DNA of 64,000 bases from Zizania palustris (lineage: Eukaryota; Streptophyta; Magnoliopsida; Poales; Poaceae). Positions 1 through 11,157 of the stretch are shown here, one piece after another; the first letter of the stretch is position 1, and each line of letters begins with the position of its first letter. The stretch is from assembly GCA_019279435.1 (NCBI GenBank), contig JAAALK010000080.1, positions 94,338,553 to 94,402,552 of the forward strand. Reading direction: 5' to 3'. A program made the position numbers and the translations under genes. Under the pieces are notes generated by a model. The model worked only from the letters and a program-made list of their open reading frames with translations. It had not been told where the DNA came from and searched no databases.

Positions 1-1094
1 TATATGGGTTGAAGCAAGCTCCCAGGGCTTGGTATGACCGGTTGAAGCAGTTTTTGTTGGGGAAGGGCTTTGTGATGGGTTTCGTGGATAAGACTCTCTT
101 TTTGCTCATAGTTCCTTCAAATTTTTAAGTCGCTCAGATTTACGTGGACGATATTATCTTTGGCAGTACTACTAATGATCTTATGTCCAAGTTTTCTGAG
201 CAGATGCATAGCGAGTTTGAGATGAGCCTCATGGGTGAGCTCAAGTACTTCTTAGGGCTCCAGATCAAGCAGACCAAGGACGACACTTTCATCCACCAGG
301 GTAAGTATACTAGAGACATGTTGAAGAAGTTCGACTTTGGTGGAGAACTGAAGCCTCAGATATGACCCCAATGGGCACATCTGGAGGACTAGACAATGAC
401 GAGAGCGGCGTCAAGGTCAATGAGACAGAGTTTCGAGGGATGATCGGTTCGCTGCTATACTTGACGACGACAAGACCGGATATACAGTTCGTCGTGGGAC
501 TTTGCGCACGTTTCTAGTCTTCACCACGCGTGTCTCATTGACAGGCTGTCAAGCGCATCTTCGGGTATCTCACTTATGCGCCCGATCTCAGTCTTTACTA
601 TTCAGCATCATCATCTCTTGATTTATCTGGCTTTTCGAACGCTAACTTTGGTGGGTGCCGGTTGGATCGCAAGTCGACTTCCGGTACTTGCAGTTTCTTG
701 GTTCTTCAGATGTCTCTTGGTCTTCTTGAAAGCAATCTGGAGTTGCTCTTTCGACCACTGAGGCGGAGTATGTAGCTACTGCTAGCTGCTGCTCACAGTT
801 GGTTTTTGGATGATTTCCACTCTTCGAGATTTTGGGTTGTTATTTCCTACCAGGGTTCCTTTGTTTTGCGATAGCACTAGTGCTATTAGTGTAGGGAAAA
901 ACCCTTGTCTCCATTCAAAAACCAAACATATTGATGTGCGCTTTCACTTTCTGAGGGATCAATATGAGAAAGGTGTCATTGACCTTGTTCATGTTGATAC
1001 CCATAATCAGTTAGCTGACATTTTCACCAAACCCCTAGATCAGTCTACTTTTGAGCGTTTACGAGGGGATTTGGGTGTTGTGTATCCTTTTTAG
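1..1094 (+). pseudogene. SireA pol, C-terminal part: reverse transcriptase end and RNase H
   Basis: This is the C-terminal part of a Ty1/copia Pol polyprotein. The reverse transcriptase active-site motif YVDD lies at 141-152, followed by the fingers-to-thumb stretch with the copia signature GELKYFLGLQ. RNase H follows, ending in a segment at 810-1094 that contains the copia motifs LFCDSTSAI, KTKHIDVR and QLADIFTKPL. The reading frame is broken: a two-base insertion at about 361 shifts frame relative to the right copy, a TGA interrupts the thumb at about 539-541, and further shifts lie in the first part of RNase H. Cut at the window start. The equivalent in the right copy is 47020-48110. Confidence 0.9.
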
Positions 1095-2469
1095 GATATT
1101 TTGTGTCAGTTTTCTTTCTTCTTTACTCTTTTCTTGAGTCTTTTTGTGTGTGTTCATATCATACATATTCACATATCACACTTTTGAGCTTGCTTCTGTT
1201 ATATAATTGAACTGCTTTACTTATTCTAGCTAGTACATGCTTTTGATTACTTGTCAATGAACATGCTTTGATCCAGTTCACTTGATATGTCTGATATTTG
1301 TCATATGCATGGCTTTTGAGCTTTAAAATTGACAAAATGATCACCATTGCTTCTGGTAACTAGCATGTGTAGGCTGAATGCTTTTGCTATCTGTTATATG
1401 CCTTGTAGCTAGTTCCTCTCATAGATGTAGATATGCAACTTGGACATCTTTATACTTTAACATGGAAAATGTGCTATAAAATGATAAAAATAAAAAATGA
1501 ATGAAAATTCCATGCCTTTTTATGCTTGAGTTGAAAAGATCCAAGTGGGTTTGCTTTTGTCGCATTGCATTGTTCTGGACTGCCTACCATAGCACTTTGG
1601 TATGAACTAGGACAATGTAGTGTATGCCAAGACCAATGTCTTAAGCTTCCGATGGTCCAGTTCTGGCCTAGGCTTGACTTGGTCAGTTAGCATAAGGTTT
1701 GACATGCAAATAACCCTTGGCAAAAATGAAAAAGGAAAATGAAAAAGCCTGAAAATTAAAAAGACAACAAGTTTGCTAAAGCACTTTGTTTTGGACAATG
1801 CTTATCTTGGTAGATATCAGTTAGCTTCTGCATCTCATGCTTTACCTTGCCTGTCAACTGGAAAATGTGGTGATGCTTTTATTTGCAAAAAAAATTGAAA
1901 AAATGCGTGCTAATGACTTTCTTTAGATATCATCTGTTGCACTGATCATGCCATGTGTCTTAGACAGTATGTCTGTTGCTATACTTGTTAGATGTTGTAA
2001 TTGCAGTCAATCATATCTGAGAAGCATGCTTTCTACACTCCACCTGCACCCTAGTTGCATTCATTGCATATTTTAGGGGGAGTTGCATTTCAGGGGGAGT
2101 CTGTGTCTCTTTAGAGTGCATTTAGTCTCGCTTGATGAGTCCACTTGTCAACAAGGGGGAGAAATTTTGGGAGAAGAGTTTAAGGGGGAGTTTTGGATTT
2201 CTCTGGGATTTGTTTCAGGGGGAGTTTTTGTCCCGTTTGTCCTTACTCTTTTGATATCCTTGTTGATGTTTCTGAGATCGCACTCATTTTGAGCTTTGTG
2301 GTTAACCATAATGACCACTTCTTGTTTTTTGTTTGGCTTTTGGTCATTAGGGTTAAACTTTTACTTCATTTTCTTCTTCTTTGTTTTCTTGTGCTTTGTT
2401 TTCGTGTTTCTACATGTGTTCGCAGGTACTGAAGAGCTGAAGAAGTGCAGTGTTGACAATGCACTCATC
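1095..2469 (+). other. SireA 3' noncoding region with repeated polypurine-like tracts
   Basis: About 1.4 kb lies between the pol stop and the LTR and has no convincing gene. Short ORFs here are hydrophobic because the DNA is T-rich. GGGGGAG tracts recur at about 2076, 2092, 2155, 2186 and 2219 before the functional polypurine tract at 2470. Multiple polypurine-like motifs in a long 3' spacer are a known feature of the Sirevirus genus. An envelope-like gene, present in some Sireviruses, is not visible here. Confidence 0.75.
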
Positions 2470-2480
2470 AAGGGGGAGAT
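2470..2480 (+). promoter_or_regulatory. SireA polypurine tract (left copy)
   Basis: AAGGGGGAGAT lies directly before the LTR first base (TGAGGAGCC). This is the expected plus-strand DNA primer site of the element. Confidence 0.85.
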
Positions 2481-3132
2481 TGAGGAGCCATGCTGAATAG
2501 CGTGGGCCTCATGACTCCAGATATGATGAGTCATTGTCAACGATAGTCAAAAAGGAAAGAAGAAGAGATGAGATCTGTTGTGTCATGGGCCGCGTGTGAC
2601 TCAGGTACACGGGCAGCGAGTGACTGTCGGGCAGAGGGGCCGCGAAGTCGGGCTGGCCCAATCCGGGTACATGGGCCAGAAGCAGCAGAAGACCCACTAG
2701 GCTATTGCCAGGATTGACTCAGGTACACGGGTGGTGAGCGATTGCCGGGCTGAGAGAGCTGCGGAGTCGGACCGGCCCAATCCGGGTACCTGGTGCAAAG
2801 TCGGTGGAGGCTTTGTCAGTTTCGGCGTAAAACTGATGACCGCTGATCTTGTATTGGACTGTCCAGAAGAGAAGCCGTAGTCGCTATGAAAGCTTAGCTT
2901 CCGAATAAGTCATCTATAAATAGGAGTTTACTATTTTGTCCATAGGCCCACAGTTAGTCAGTCGAGTCTGTAAAAATATCCTAAGGGCAGTTTAGTCTTT
3001 TCCTTTATTTTAGCGTCTGTAAAAAACCCTAAGGTGCTGGTGGAATATTCCTAGCTATTGGGCAGCCTATAAATAGGGCCCCAATCCCTAGGGTTAGGTT
3101 ACCCTTTTGCTGAACTCACTTTTTAATCAATT

Positions 3133-3137
3133 CCTTG
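3133..3137 (+). repeat. Target-site duplication CCTTG, left side
   Basis: CCTTG at 3133-3137 is repeated at 3849-3853 around the solo LTR. The right copy of the locus (near 50148) has a single CCTTG, that is, the empty site. Confidence 0.95.
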
Positions 3138-3848
3138 TGTTGGGGGAGATAATCCCTGGAGTCGGCGGGACGAGCCCCCAGCCGGAGGGCCCAGGCTTGA
3201 TGACGAAGGCCGCCTTCCGGAGAAGCGAGGCCGGAGGCCGCCTTCCAGAGGAGCGTGGCCGGAGGCCACCTTCCGGAGGAGCGCGGCCGGAGGCCACCTT
3301 CCGGAGGAGCGCGGCCGGAGGCCACCTTCCGGAGGAGCGCGGCCGGAGGTCACCTCCCGGGGGAGCGTGGCCGGAGGTCTTCTTCTGGAGGAGCAAAGCC
3401 GGAGGCCACCTTCCGGTGGGAGGAAGCCGAAGGTCACCCTTCGGCGTAGGCCACGGGAGCTCATCTTCCGGAGGCTGAAAGCCCGGGGCTCTCGGCCGAC
3501 CCGGCGAGACGGGCCCGAAGAGAGTCATGGCGGGAAAAGGACTAGGCGGTCGTACGAAAGGACAGGATCGCGATCTTCTGAGCCGCGTCGGGCGGCGCAG
3601 GAAGCATCCGACACGGCCGATACGCTGTTAGAGTCGAATCTTCTTGTCTGTACTATGTATCTCTTTGTCTGTACTACCGGTCAGGGTTGGTCGGGTGGCC
3701 GTTGGCAGCCCGAAGGCGTTTAGTCCTCTGGGCGGGGCGCCCTATAAATACCCCCCACTACAGTTGTAACAGGCAAGCTGACCAAGTCATTGAATACACT
3801 ACCCTTGTTTTCCACTAAAACCTGCTGGTTCGATCCGTCGTCCCAACA
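3138..3848 (+). mobile_element. Solo LTR (711 bp) inserted in the SireA 3' LTR
   Basis: The ends are TGTTGGG and CCCAACA, a 7-bp inverted terminal repeat with canonical TG and CA. It is flanked by CCTTG on both sides and is missing from the duplicate locus. A TATA box (TATAAATA, 3743-3750) lies about 100 bp before the end, as expected for an LTR promoter read on the plus strand. The first half holds a GC-rich 28-bp minisatellite. No internal retrotransposon sequence remains, so this is a full insertion later reduced by LTR-LTR recombination. Superfamily is unproven; a gypsy origin is plausible from the termini. Confidence 0.93.
3205..3428 (+). repeat. 28-bp minisatellite, eight units, inside the solo LTR
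   Basis: Eight consecutive units start at 3205, 3233, 3261, 3289, 3317, 3345, 3373 and 3401, all exactly 28 bp, with a decayed ninth after 3428. The core is GGAGGCCACCTTCCGGAGGA. Units 3 to 5 are almost identical; the outer ones are more diverged. ORFs on both strands through this tract come from the repeat and have no coding support. Confidence 0.93.
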
Positions 3849-3853
3849 CCTTG
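3849..3853 (+). repeat. Target-site duplication CCTTG, right side
   Basis: Matches 3133-3137 and closes the solo LTR insertion. Confidence 0.95.
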
Positions 3854-5222
3854 GGTCATTCCTCTCTGGTTCCCTACGTTCTCTCTGTTCCTGTTCATGT
3901 GCGCCGCCAGAAGTTTTATTCCTGCATTCCTTCTATTCTTTATGATGCTTTGAGATTTCATCCTCTGTTCAGGTTATTCGGTTTGCAGGGTTTCTTGTGG
4001 CTTTTCTGTCTCGTTTTTGTGTTCGTGTATTTTATTCCTAAACGATTGTGTCTCTGGTTGCTTGTGTTCATCAGGTGAGTAATACTAGTTCTTGCATGCA
4101 ACAAGTAGTACCTACTCACTGTAGCAACAGTACACTAGTACTCTAGCTTGCTTTTCCTGCATAGCCTTTTTGATCGAGTAGACAGGACCAAGTCCTTTCT
4201 CTGGCTGTTTCTGGCGAAGCCCCCTTCTCTGTTTGAAGTCCCTCAGCTCCGTGAGGCAGGCTTCGACCTGACATCTTCGAAGGCTTCGCGAGAACTTTTG
4301 ACTCTGAACTCGAGCGTTAAATCTTGCTTCGAAGTATGCTCTGTTCTAAGGTTTTGTTTTTGCATACTTCGACACTGTTGGGAAGCATACGCCAACAAGC
4401 TTCGAAGTGAGCTTCGAAGCATGTCTCTCTGGTAGACTTTGCTCGAAGTGTGTTTTCTGAGATTCTTCTGCTGCTGTCCTTTTCGAGGGTCATAGTTTGT
4501 GGGTTCGGAGCTTGTCATTCGGAGTTAGTCCTTGTTTCGAAGGTGACCACGTTGGTAATCATACTTCGATCAAGCTAGCTCCGGAGGTAGAGTGCAGGCT
4601 TCGATTTGGTCTTGCTGCCGTGTGTCGGGCTTCGCTTCTTGTTCGAAGATTACTTTTCTGTGAACTTTGTTCGAAGCTTTCTGATCGAAGTCTAGTCTTC
4701 GAAGTACACTGTTCGAAGCAGCTTCGATACTTTCATACTTCGCTTCGAAGCATACTTCGCATTTTGCCACATTCGAACTAGTCTATACTCAACAAACCTT
4801 TGGCACTTCAACGACAACCTTCGCTAGACAAGGAACTCCGAAGTAGGCTTCGACACTGCGAACCAGGCTTCGACACTGCGAACCAGGCTTCGAAGCCTGG
4901 CTTCGCCAAGTTACTAATAGGAGGCAAATTTGAACAATAACTTCTCATCCCATTCCATGTGTAATTAGATTATTTTACTGAGAAGTTTGATCTGCCATGT
5001 ATTGAATATTTGTTTATCTGCCTATTAGCACTGTATAGGTGTTTTCTGTTTTTAACATCAGTTGTTTCTAGGCTAGATACTTTTAGACTTAGGCATTCTG
5101 TTCACACTATGCTACTTAGTCTTTTGAGGTGCGTTGGGTATTGGGAGCAGGCCATAAATTCGAAAGAATTTTTAGGCGCCCATTCACCCCCCTCTGGTCG
5201 CTACTTTCAGTCCTACATCCGT

Positions 5223-5766
5223 GGGGGCCACCGGTGAAGAGAGAAGCACTGACGTGTGCATGAGTAGCCGACCGGTGCCTTGCGCCGTTGCACTGTCAGG
5301 CTTTTCGGCTAGCAGTGCATACTTTGCGTCACAACAAAAAACGGAGCGCGTGCTCTCGCTGATGTCCTGTTGCTACTGCACCGTGGAGCCCGCGATGGAA
5401 CCAAAAAACCAAGCCAGCCGTCTTCCACCGCGTGAGCTGTAGTGCACCAGGGAAACAATCTGCCACCGCCGTGGGAAGGAGACGCCGGCAGAAAAATTTG
5501 GAGATCGACTTTCGGTGGAATAACGAAAATGGACTGTAGATTGATCTATTTGAAAAACAGTCATCTATCCCCAAGGGGATATGGGCCTATTTATAGGTGA
5601 TTCCTAATACATGAAAATACTAATTTACCCCTAGGGTAAATTAACACTGACTCTAAATAAATTCCAAAAATTACTAAAATATTCTTAGAAAAATCACCTG
5701 ACTCAAATAAAAATATTCTGAACTTAAAAACTAAATATTAATACCATAAAAACAAAATAATCATAG
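5223..5766 (-). repeat. SireB 5' LTR, middle part (left copy)
   Basis: Sequence between the SireA target-site copy TCCGT (5218-5222) and TatA. Joined with 17047-17395 across the TatA insertion, it reads as a minus-strand Sirevirus LTR. A TATA box (TATAAATAG on the minus strand) lies at about 5589-5597. The last five bases, CATAG (5762-5766), are the TatA target site. There is no gene here; ORFs in it are incidental. Confidence 0.85.
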
Positions 5767-6258
5767 TGTTGGCGTAAAAGATTACGCTAACAGGTTTCTG
5801 TAGATTAGAAACTAACAAACGAAGTGTTTGCGAAGTGAACTGTTCTAAGCCTCCGAAAGGATAACAACTTAGAATAGTTCGAATGTGTGTATTGAATAAC
5901 TTGTATTCGATCTCTATTACAGGGTAAAACGGGGGTTATTTATAGGCCCAACAATTAAGGAAAAGACATATTTACTCCTCTATTACAACCGACATAGTGG
6001 AAACTATTCGGTACCCTTAATAGGGCTAAAATGGTAAAAGACTAATATAATGAGAAAGAAGATAAGTCTTCCATCTTAGCTGGCAGAAAGATCTCAGAAG
6101 AGTTCATGTTCAAAGATATACTCCGAACTAAGGTCCATCTTCATACTTCGAGCTTGACTCAAGGCATCTCCGACGATGCATGTTGGAAACTTCGAATCCA
6201 TTATCTGCCTTTGTGTTGTTACTGCAATAACCCCGAGGATGGAATATTTCCCCCAACA
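5767..6258 (-). repeat. TatA 3' LTR, left copy
   Basis: 492 bp with TGTTGGCG and CCCCAACA ends. In element orientation this is the 3' LTR. A TATA box on the minus strand lies near 5937-5945. The polypurine tract (CGAGGGGCTAC on the minus strand) is at 6259-6269. Confidence 0.93.
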
Positions 6259-6269
6259 GTAGCCCCTCG
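6259..6269 (-). promoter_or_regulatory. TatA polypurine tract (left copy)
   Basis: The minus strand reads CGAGGGGCTAC immediately before the 3' LTR first base. The sequence is the same in the right copy at 52567-52577. Confidence 0.7.
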
Positions 6270-6583
6270 AATACACTTCTCTGTTAAACCTGTAAGTTAG
6301 GAGAGCAGTATACGGAAGAAAAATAACCATGCTAGGGGTTATTAGATTTTAATTTATCTCCCGAAATGTTATGGAGATATAAAAATTCGAATCAGTTTTA
6401 AGACAATTACTTTCGAACAATCTTGGGAACTAACTCAGGAAGCCCGAAAGTCTTTTTAGACTTAGAAGAAATAGCCGTTGGCTTCTTTCTTCTACGGAAG
6501 TTATGCAGTGCGTTAATTTCGGAAAAAGTACGGGCAAGAATGCGACAACGGCTATGGACAACGGTATAAAATGTAAGTCTAGG

Positions 6584-6593
6584 CTATAAATAG
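6584..6593 (+). promoter_or_regulatory. TATA box of the TatA antisense gene (left copy)
   Basis: CTATAAATAG on the plus strand, 104 bp before the ATG at 6697 and outside the LTR. The diverged TatB element has a TATA box at nearly the same distance from its antisense ATG (22166-22175, ATG at 22068). The approximately 430 bp between the LTR and the ATG holds nothing else I can name. Confidence 0.72.
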
Positions 6594-6696
6594 AGGGCCT
6601 AGAACTTTCCTGAGTACCTTTCCACCGCTTTCTTGCAAACAAGCCTCCTTTGAGCCCTAGCCTCCATTCTTCTTCTAAAGCAACTCAGTAGTTTCA

Positions 6697-9600
6697 ATGG
6701 CGAAAACCAAAGGTCATGGAGCACCTTCAGTCCTGGCTCGACAGCAGGCTGTTGCTGCAGCAGTGGCTGCGTCATTGGCGACGGCAGCTCCAACACCCGT
6801 AGCGACAACTATGGCAGCGGGAGGAGGAAATCCCCAAAATGTTGGTGACCAAGGCCTCTTCCCGGCATCAACAAAATATATGGATCAATCCTTCCAACTG
6901 GGGCCTTCAGCCTGCAAAAGAGAATCACTGGCGGTCGCAGTGGAGGGGAAAATTAGTTCGGGAGTTATGATCCGCAAACCTGGAAAGGAAGTTATCCCGT
7001 CACCAAGAACCGGAGAAGTAGTTGTCTTCGAAGCCTTCTTCGAAGCTGGCTTAGGTCTTCCAGCAGTGGATTTCTTGGCTGAGGTATTGGATCTGTTCCA
7101 CGTCACTCTCCCCCAACTTTCTCCGAATGTAGTGGCTCGTTTAGCCATCTTCGAATGGGCATTGCGAGCCGAAGGTTGTGAGGGGAGGGTAGAAATCTTC
7201 GCTGCGTTGCACAGAGCTTCATGCCAGCCAAAAACCTTCGTAGGCCCCGAAGGCGAAAAAAATGGTATTAGCCTTCGGAAGCATTAACTTCAGCTTCAGG
7301 ATGAGTATGCTCTCCGATTTCCTGCCAAAGCTATCAACGCTGGATGGTATACAGACTGGATCATGAAATGGTTTTATGCCGAAGTTGGGGCGAGCAACCG
7401 TCTGGCTGGACCCCTGCAAGACATCAACTTCCGAAAGGAAGCCCTTGTACACCCGGATCTGAGCCAGCTCGAAGCTCGCCTCAGTTTGCTTCAAAAGATC
7501 AGTCGAAGGTTAAGCATGCGAGACTTAGCCAAAGAGTTCCTCGGGATCCAAATCCCTCCGTTGATGGCCAACTGGCCTATCATCTTCGAAGAGGATTCGG
7601 AAGGCGGTCTCCGAAAAATTTCCTCAACTTCGAGGTCTTGCAGGTAACTTCGAGAACAACATACTCTATGTATATTTATTCAAAGAATTAACTAACTTAA
7701 CTCATTTTTAGCTTCTTCAGCCCCTATAACTTCGGAGCAATCATAAGGGCTTCAGAGAAGATTTTGGGCGCTCCAACTCCGACCGAAAATGAATGGAGAA
7801 TCAAGTTGGTCGGGAGTTGGAAAGATTTAACAGAGTGTGGGGAATGCTGGAAATCGTTCCGCCCCCTTTGGGTGGATTGCGTGCCTTCGCAAAAAAGGCC
7901 AAGAAGAGGAAAACTGAAGCTGGGACATCGAGCTCCGCCAAGACTCCGGTCAAGAAGGTGGCTCGAAAGCCAAAGAACCCTGCACCTTCGAGCCCAAGAG
8001 CTTCAGTCTCCGATTCACAAGAAGACGAAGGCAGGTTACTTGTGAGGCTGATTGACGAAGATGCAGTTCATGGAACTGGACAAGTTGTAGAACCTGCGAA
8101 CGTGCCAGAGTCTCAAGAGAACCTTGAGCAAACAAGGACTTCGGCAGTTCAAGAAGATTTACCTCAGTACGAAGTTCCTGTGGATGAGTGTGGAGTCGAA
8201 GCCACTGTGTCTTCGATTCTGGATGAAGCAACGAGGACTGTTCAGGAAAATGTTCTTGTAGTCGAAGATTTGACGGTTGACTCAAACGAAGATCTCGCCT
8301 TCGATCCGCCAAGCAGTCCAATGCTTACTCGCCGCCAGAATGTCGAAGGTAAACTTCAAACAATTTTATCTCTTTTTTCTTTAATGCGAAATTGTACAAT
8401 GTATAATACTTTCGTTTTTACAGAGTCCACTTCTGTGGAAGAGGTCCGTCCGGAAGATACAATCCCTGGACCTTCGATAACTTCGGAGCCAATCCCAGGA
8501 GCCACTCAGATGGGGCCTGGAAAAGGCAAAGGAAAGATGGACTCCCTCCCTGCTGCAAGCTCCGGATCAACTCCGTCTGAGTCAACAGACGAGAGCCAAT
8601 CTACCGAGGGGGGCCAATCTCCGGGGGCTCCGAAGATTACAGCTCAACACTCCAGGCCTTCATCAAACGAAGATGACCAACAAGCTTTAAGTATGCTCCC
8701 CCTTCTAGCTACTTTCTTAGAGCAAAGAACTGGTCTTCGGACTTTGCTCGAGCCTTTAGATTGAGCTAGTCGCGCTATTGGGGAGACAAACTTGGTGGCT
8801 ATTTTGAGCGAAGCGGAGAGCTCGGAGCTTAACGCTGCTATGGAACGCGCAGCCTACCAGGTACGAAGCATCTGTGAAATAACATCAAATGGTTTTTCTT
8901 TTTGTAGCAACAGTCTTGGCCCGAGCTGCGAATATATCAAATGAACGAGAAATCGCTCGCCTTCGAGAGGAAAACAGAACCCTTCAACGGAATCTCACTA
9001 TCTCCGAAGGCCGAGTGGTTCATATGGACAGCATGGTGTCAACGGAGCGCAGGGCCAGACAAGGCTTGGAGGCTGCGAACAAGGAGCTCGAAGCAGAAGG
9101 AAGAATTGTGCTTCGAGCAGAAGTTGAAAGAATGTGGGCGGAGCACGCTACTGCGGGGACCGAGCTTGTTAGGCTCTGAGAGGAAGCTAGCCAGCTTTTG
9201 AATCAAAAGAATTCCTTAACTACAGAGGCTGCTAGACTTTCCGGAGTTTTGGAAGAGCTAACTTCGGCGAAGGACGCGCTGATCGAAGATAAGCTGAAGT
9301 CGAGAAGGTAGCTGCGGAGGTTATGGATCAACTGCTAGGCATTCTGGAGTACTTCGGTACTACCGGGACGCTTCCTTATGATGACAACATTTCCCTTCTG
9401 CGCCGGTTGAAAAGGATTCAAGGAGTGGCGAAGCAGATGAAGACAGCAGGCATTCGCTATGGAGAACTCTCCGGACAAGTGGCTGCTGTTGGCCTACTTC
9501 GTTACTATGAGGATCTGGGCCAATCGATAAATCTGAGCGCAGGAGAGGGCCAAATTACCTTCGACGACGAGTAGCTTCTTACTCCTTCCGAATGTGTGGC

Positions 9601-10336
9601 CGCTGCCTAGCAAGCCTTCCAAACTTCATGGAGAGCCGAAGGTCGCTCTGCGATCAAGGCCTAGATCGACGAAGGACAACGCCAGAAGCAAGCTTGGACC
9701 CAAGCTTCGAGCAGTCAGCCTCCTCCGAACCCGCAGGTTTAGATATGTCTTAGGATCTTTGACTATGTAAAGCTTTACGCTTATGTACATTTATGAATGA
9801 AAATTTGTTTATCATGTTTTTAGGCTTTGCCTCATATGGAAGATGTCGAAGTGTTAGACATTAACGACGAACTTCGCTCATTATGGGCTACCTTCGCTAT
9901 TTTAAAAGTTTACAAGCGCCCTCGATTTTTAGTTCCTCGAGATAGCTCCGGTGTAATTACGCCCAAGTAAGCAAAGATATATTATCTTATATTAAAGAGG
10001 AAGAAAAAGAGGTTAACTTGGAAACTTCGTCTTCTGAAGACGTTATATGGTCCGAAGACGAAGATGAAGCTCGAAGTAAAAAACCTGAAGAACTTGGAAG
10101 TTGGGAAAGGAGCCCCGAACGGCTTCGAACTTGGGCCGAACTTCAGCAAGAACATAAGGACTTTAGAGCTTCGAAGGGAGGCAAGAGAGTTAAACGTAAA
10201 GTTGTTAGAACTCTCGGCACTGGAACTAGTCATTCCAACCCTATCTCTAGAGATCGAAGAGGTCTTCGATTCCTTCTTGGTATAGATACCAATTTTTCAT
10301 GATGTAATCTGTAATCATATTCGTTCGAATAATAAA
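6697..10336 (+). pseudogene. TatA antisense gene (extra ORF), left copy, broken
   Basis: This gene lies opposite to gag-pol. The ATG at 6697 opens an Ala-rich N-terminus. A conserved domain with the pattern EAFFEAGLGLP then ARLAIFEWALRAEG follows; I recall this as the Pfam putative gypsy-type transposon domain (PF04195), unverified. Acidic linkers and a coiled coil rich in Glu, Arg and Leu (from about 8930) come next. Inferred introns with GT and AG ends are at 7644-7711, 8349-8423 and 8861-8907, with a fourth ending at 9823. The last exon starts at 9824. A poly(A) signal AATAAA is at 10331-10336. Breaks: an extra A at about 7260, lost bases near 8910, 9300 and 9965, and in-frame TGA and TAG codons in exon 4. 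Function unknown. Confidence 0.75.
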
Positions 10337-10674
10337 TATCGATTTAAAATTGTCTCCCTATTTACTAGCCCCTCTTTGGGTATAAGCAACTTCGAACTGT
10401 ATTCAAAGATGGTTATGCGCAAAGAAAAACTTCGTAGTACAATTTTTTGAGGTTCGAAGCCCCTCTGCAATTTAAAGATCTTTTAAAATCTTATAAGATG
10501 TCTTCGACTATTTGTAGTCTGAAGAATGGCAACTTAGTACCTTTTGTTTTTGAAAGAAATCACTTGAGATAATTTCAGGACACTTTAGTGTCCTAGATAA
10601 TTTGTCACTTTGGACTATCTTAACAGACATTCGAAGCTCATGGCTCAAACTCTATTTTGTTTTGGCCACCTTCG
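10337..10674. other. Spacer, no gene seen
   Basis: AT-rich stretch between the antisense poly(A) signal and the tandem repeats. I see no ORF or RNA gene here. Confidence 0.6.
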
Positions 10675-10950
10675 GCTCTTTTTTGCGAATTCTGTCAAAC
10701 CAGTGGTTTGGAGTTCGCAGTGGTCTCTTTAGACTCTTTTTAGGATGTCTACAAGCCGGTGGCTTGGACTCCGCATAGTTGGTCGCCTTCGACTCTTTTT
10801 ACGGATACCTACAAGCCAGTGGCTTGGGCTCCGCATATTTTGGCCACCTTCGTCTCTTTTTACAGATGTCTACCAGCCGATGGCTTGGACTCCGTATGGT
10901 GTGTTTTGGGCTCTTTTACGGATGCCTACAAGCCGGTGGCTTAGACTCCG
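10675..10950. repeat. Tandem repeat, ~60-bp units, TatA 3' region (left copy)
   Basis: About four to five imperfect units of about 60 bp carry the recurring pattern CTCTTTTTACGGAT, TCTACAAGCCGGTGGCTTGG and CTCCGCAT. It sits between the 3' ends of the antisense gene and of integrase. Units differ by several substitutions and indels, so this is an older or slowly homogenised array. Confidence 0.88.
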
Positions 10951-11157
10951 GATTATGTCAGCCCCCACGTTGGAAACTTCGAACCAATGATTCGAAGTCC
11001 GAAATTATGATTTAGCTTTCTGACACTTCCCTCTCGGTCAACCCCGCGGTTCCAGTGCGTCCACTCGGAAGCGGGAAGTTTTATGAGGGGAAGACACTAT
11101 GTGAACCATATGCTTTATTAATTCAGAAGATGATTACAAGTGATTTACAAGGAGCCC

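Larger units (their letters stand above)
1..5217 (+). mobile_element. SireA, 3' half, left copy (Ty1/copia Sirevirus)
   Basis: The window opens inside the reverse transcriptase of a plus-strand Sirevirus. It contains the end of pol, a ~1.4-kb noncoding tract, the polypurine tract and the 3' LTR, followed by the target-site copy TCCGT at 5218-5222. The same DNA at 47020-51520 belongs to a complete element, so this is the duplicated 3' half of that same insertion and not an independent one: both share the same downstream junction. Confidence 0.93.
2481..5217 (+). repeat. SireA 3' LTR, left copy, interrupted by a solo LTR
   Basis: The LTR runs from TGAGGAGCC to GGTCCTACA-type ends (here AGTCCTACA). 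It is 2737 bp including the 711-bp insertion at 3138-3848 and its 5-bp target duplication. Without those it is 2021 bp, matching the 2023-bp right copy at 49498-51520. A promoter-like TATAAATAG lies at about 3069. Downstream of it is a region dense in TTCGAA palindromes (about 4260-4910), including a perfect 18-bp palindrome at 4884-4901. Confidence 0.93.

Noticed and set aside
2083..2496. Short hydrophobic ORFs that might be an envelope-like gene of SireA
   Set aside because: The hydrophobicity comes from T-rich DNA, the frames are short and overlapping, and there is no coiled coil or signal peptide pattern.
3205..3428. Regular 28-bp direct repeats resembling a CRISPR array
   Set aside because: The units are contiguous with no spacers, and the setting is a plant LTR.
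3107..3723. Overlapping ORFs of 70-130 codons on both strands in GC-rich DNA
   Set aside because: They follow the 28-bp minisatellite in every frame and cross the solo LTR boundary; no family features.
1..5217. Left SireA as a separate, 5'-truncated insertion
   Set aside because: It has the same downstream junction and target-site copy as the complete element, so it is a duplicate of the same insertion.
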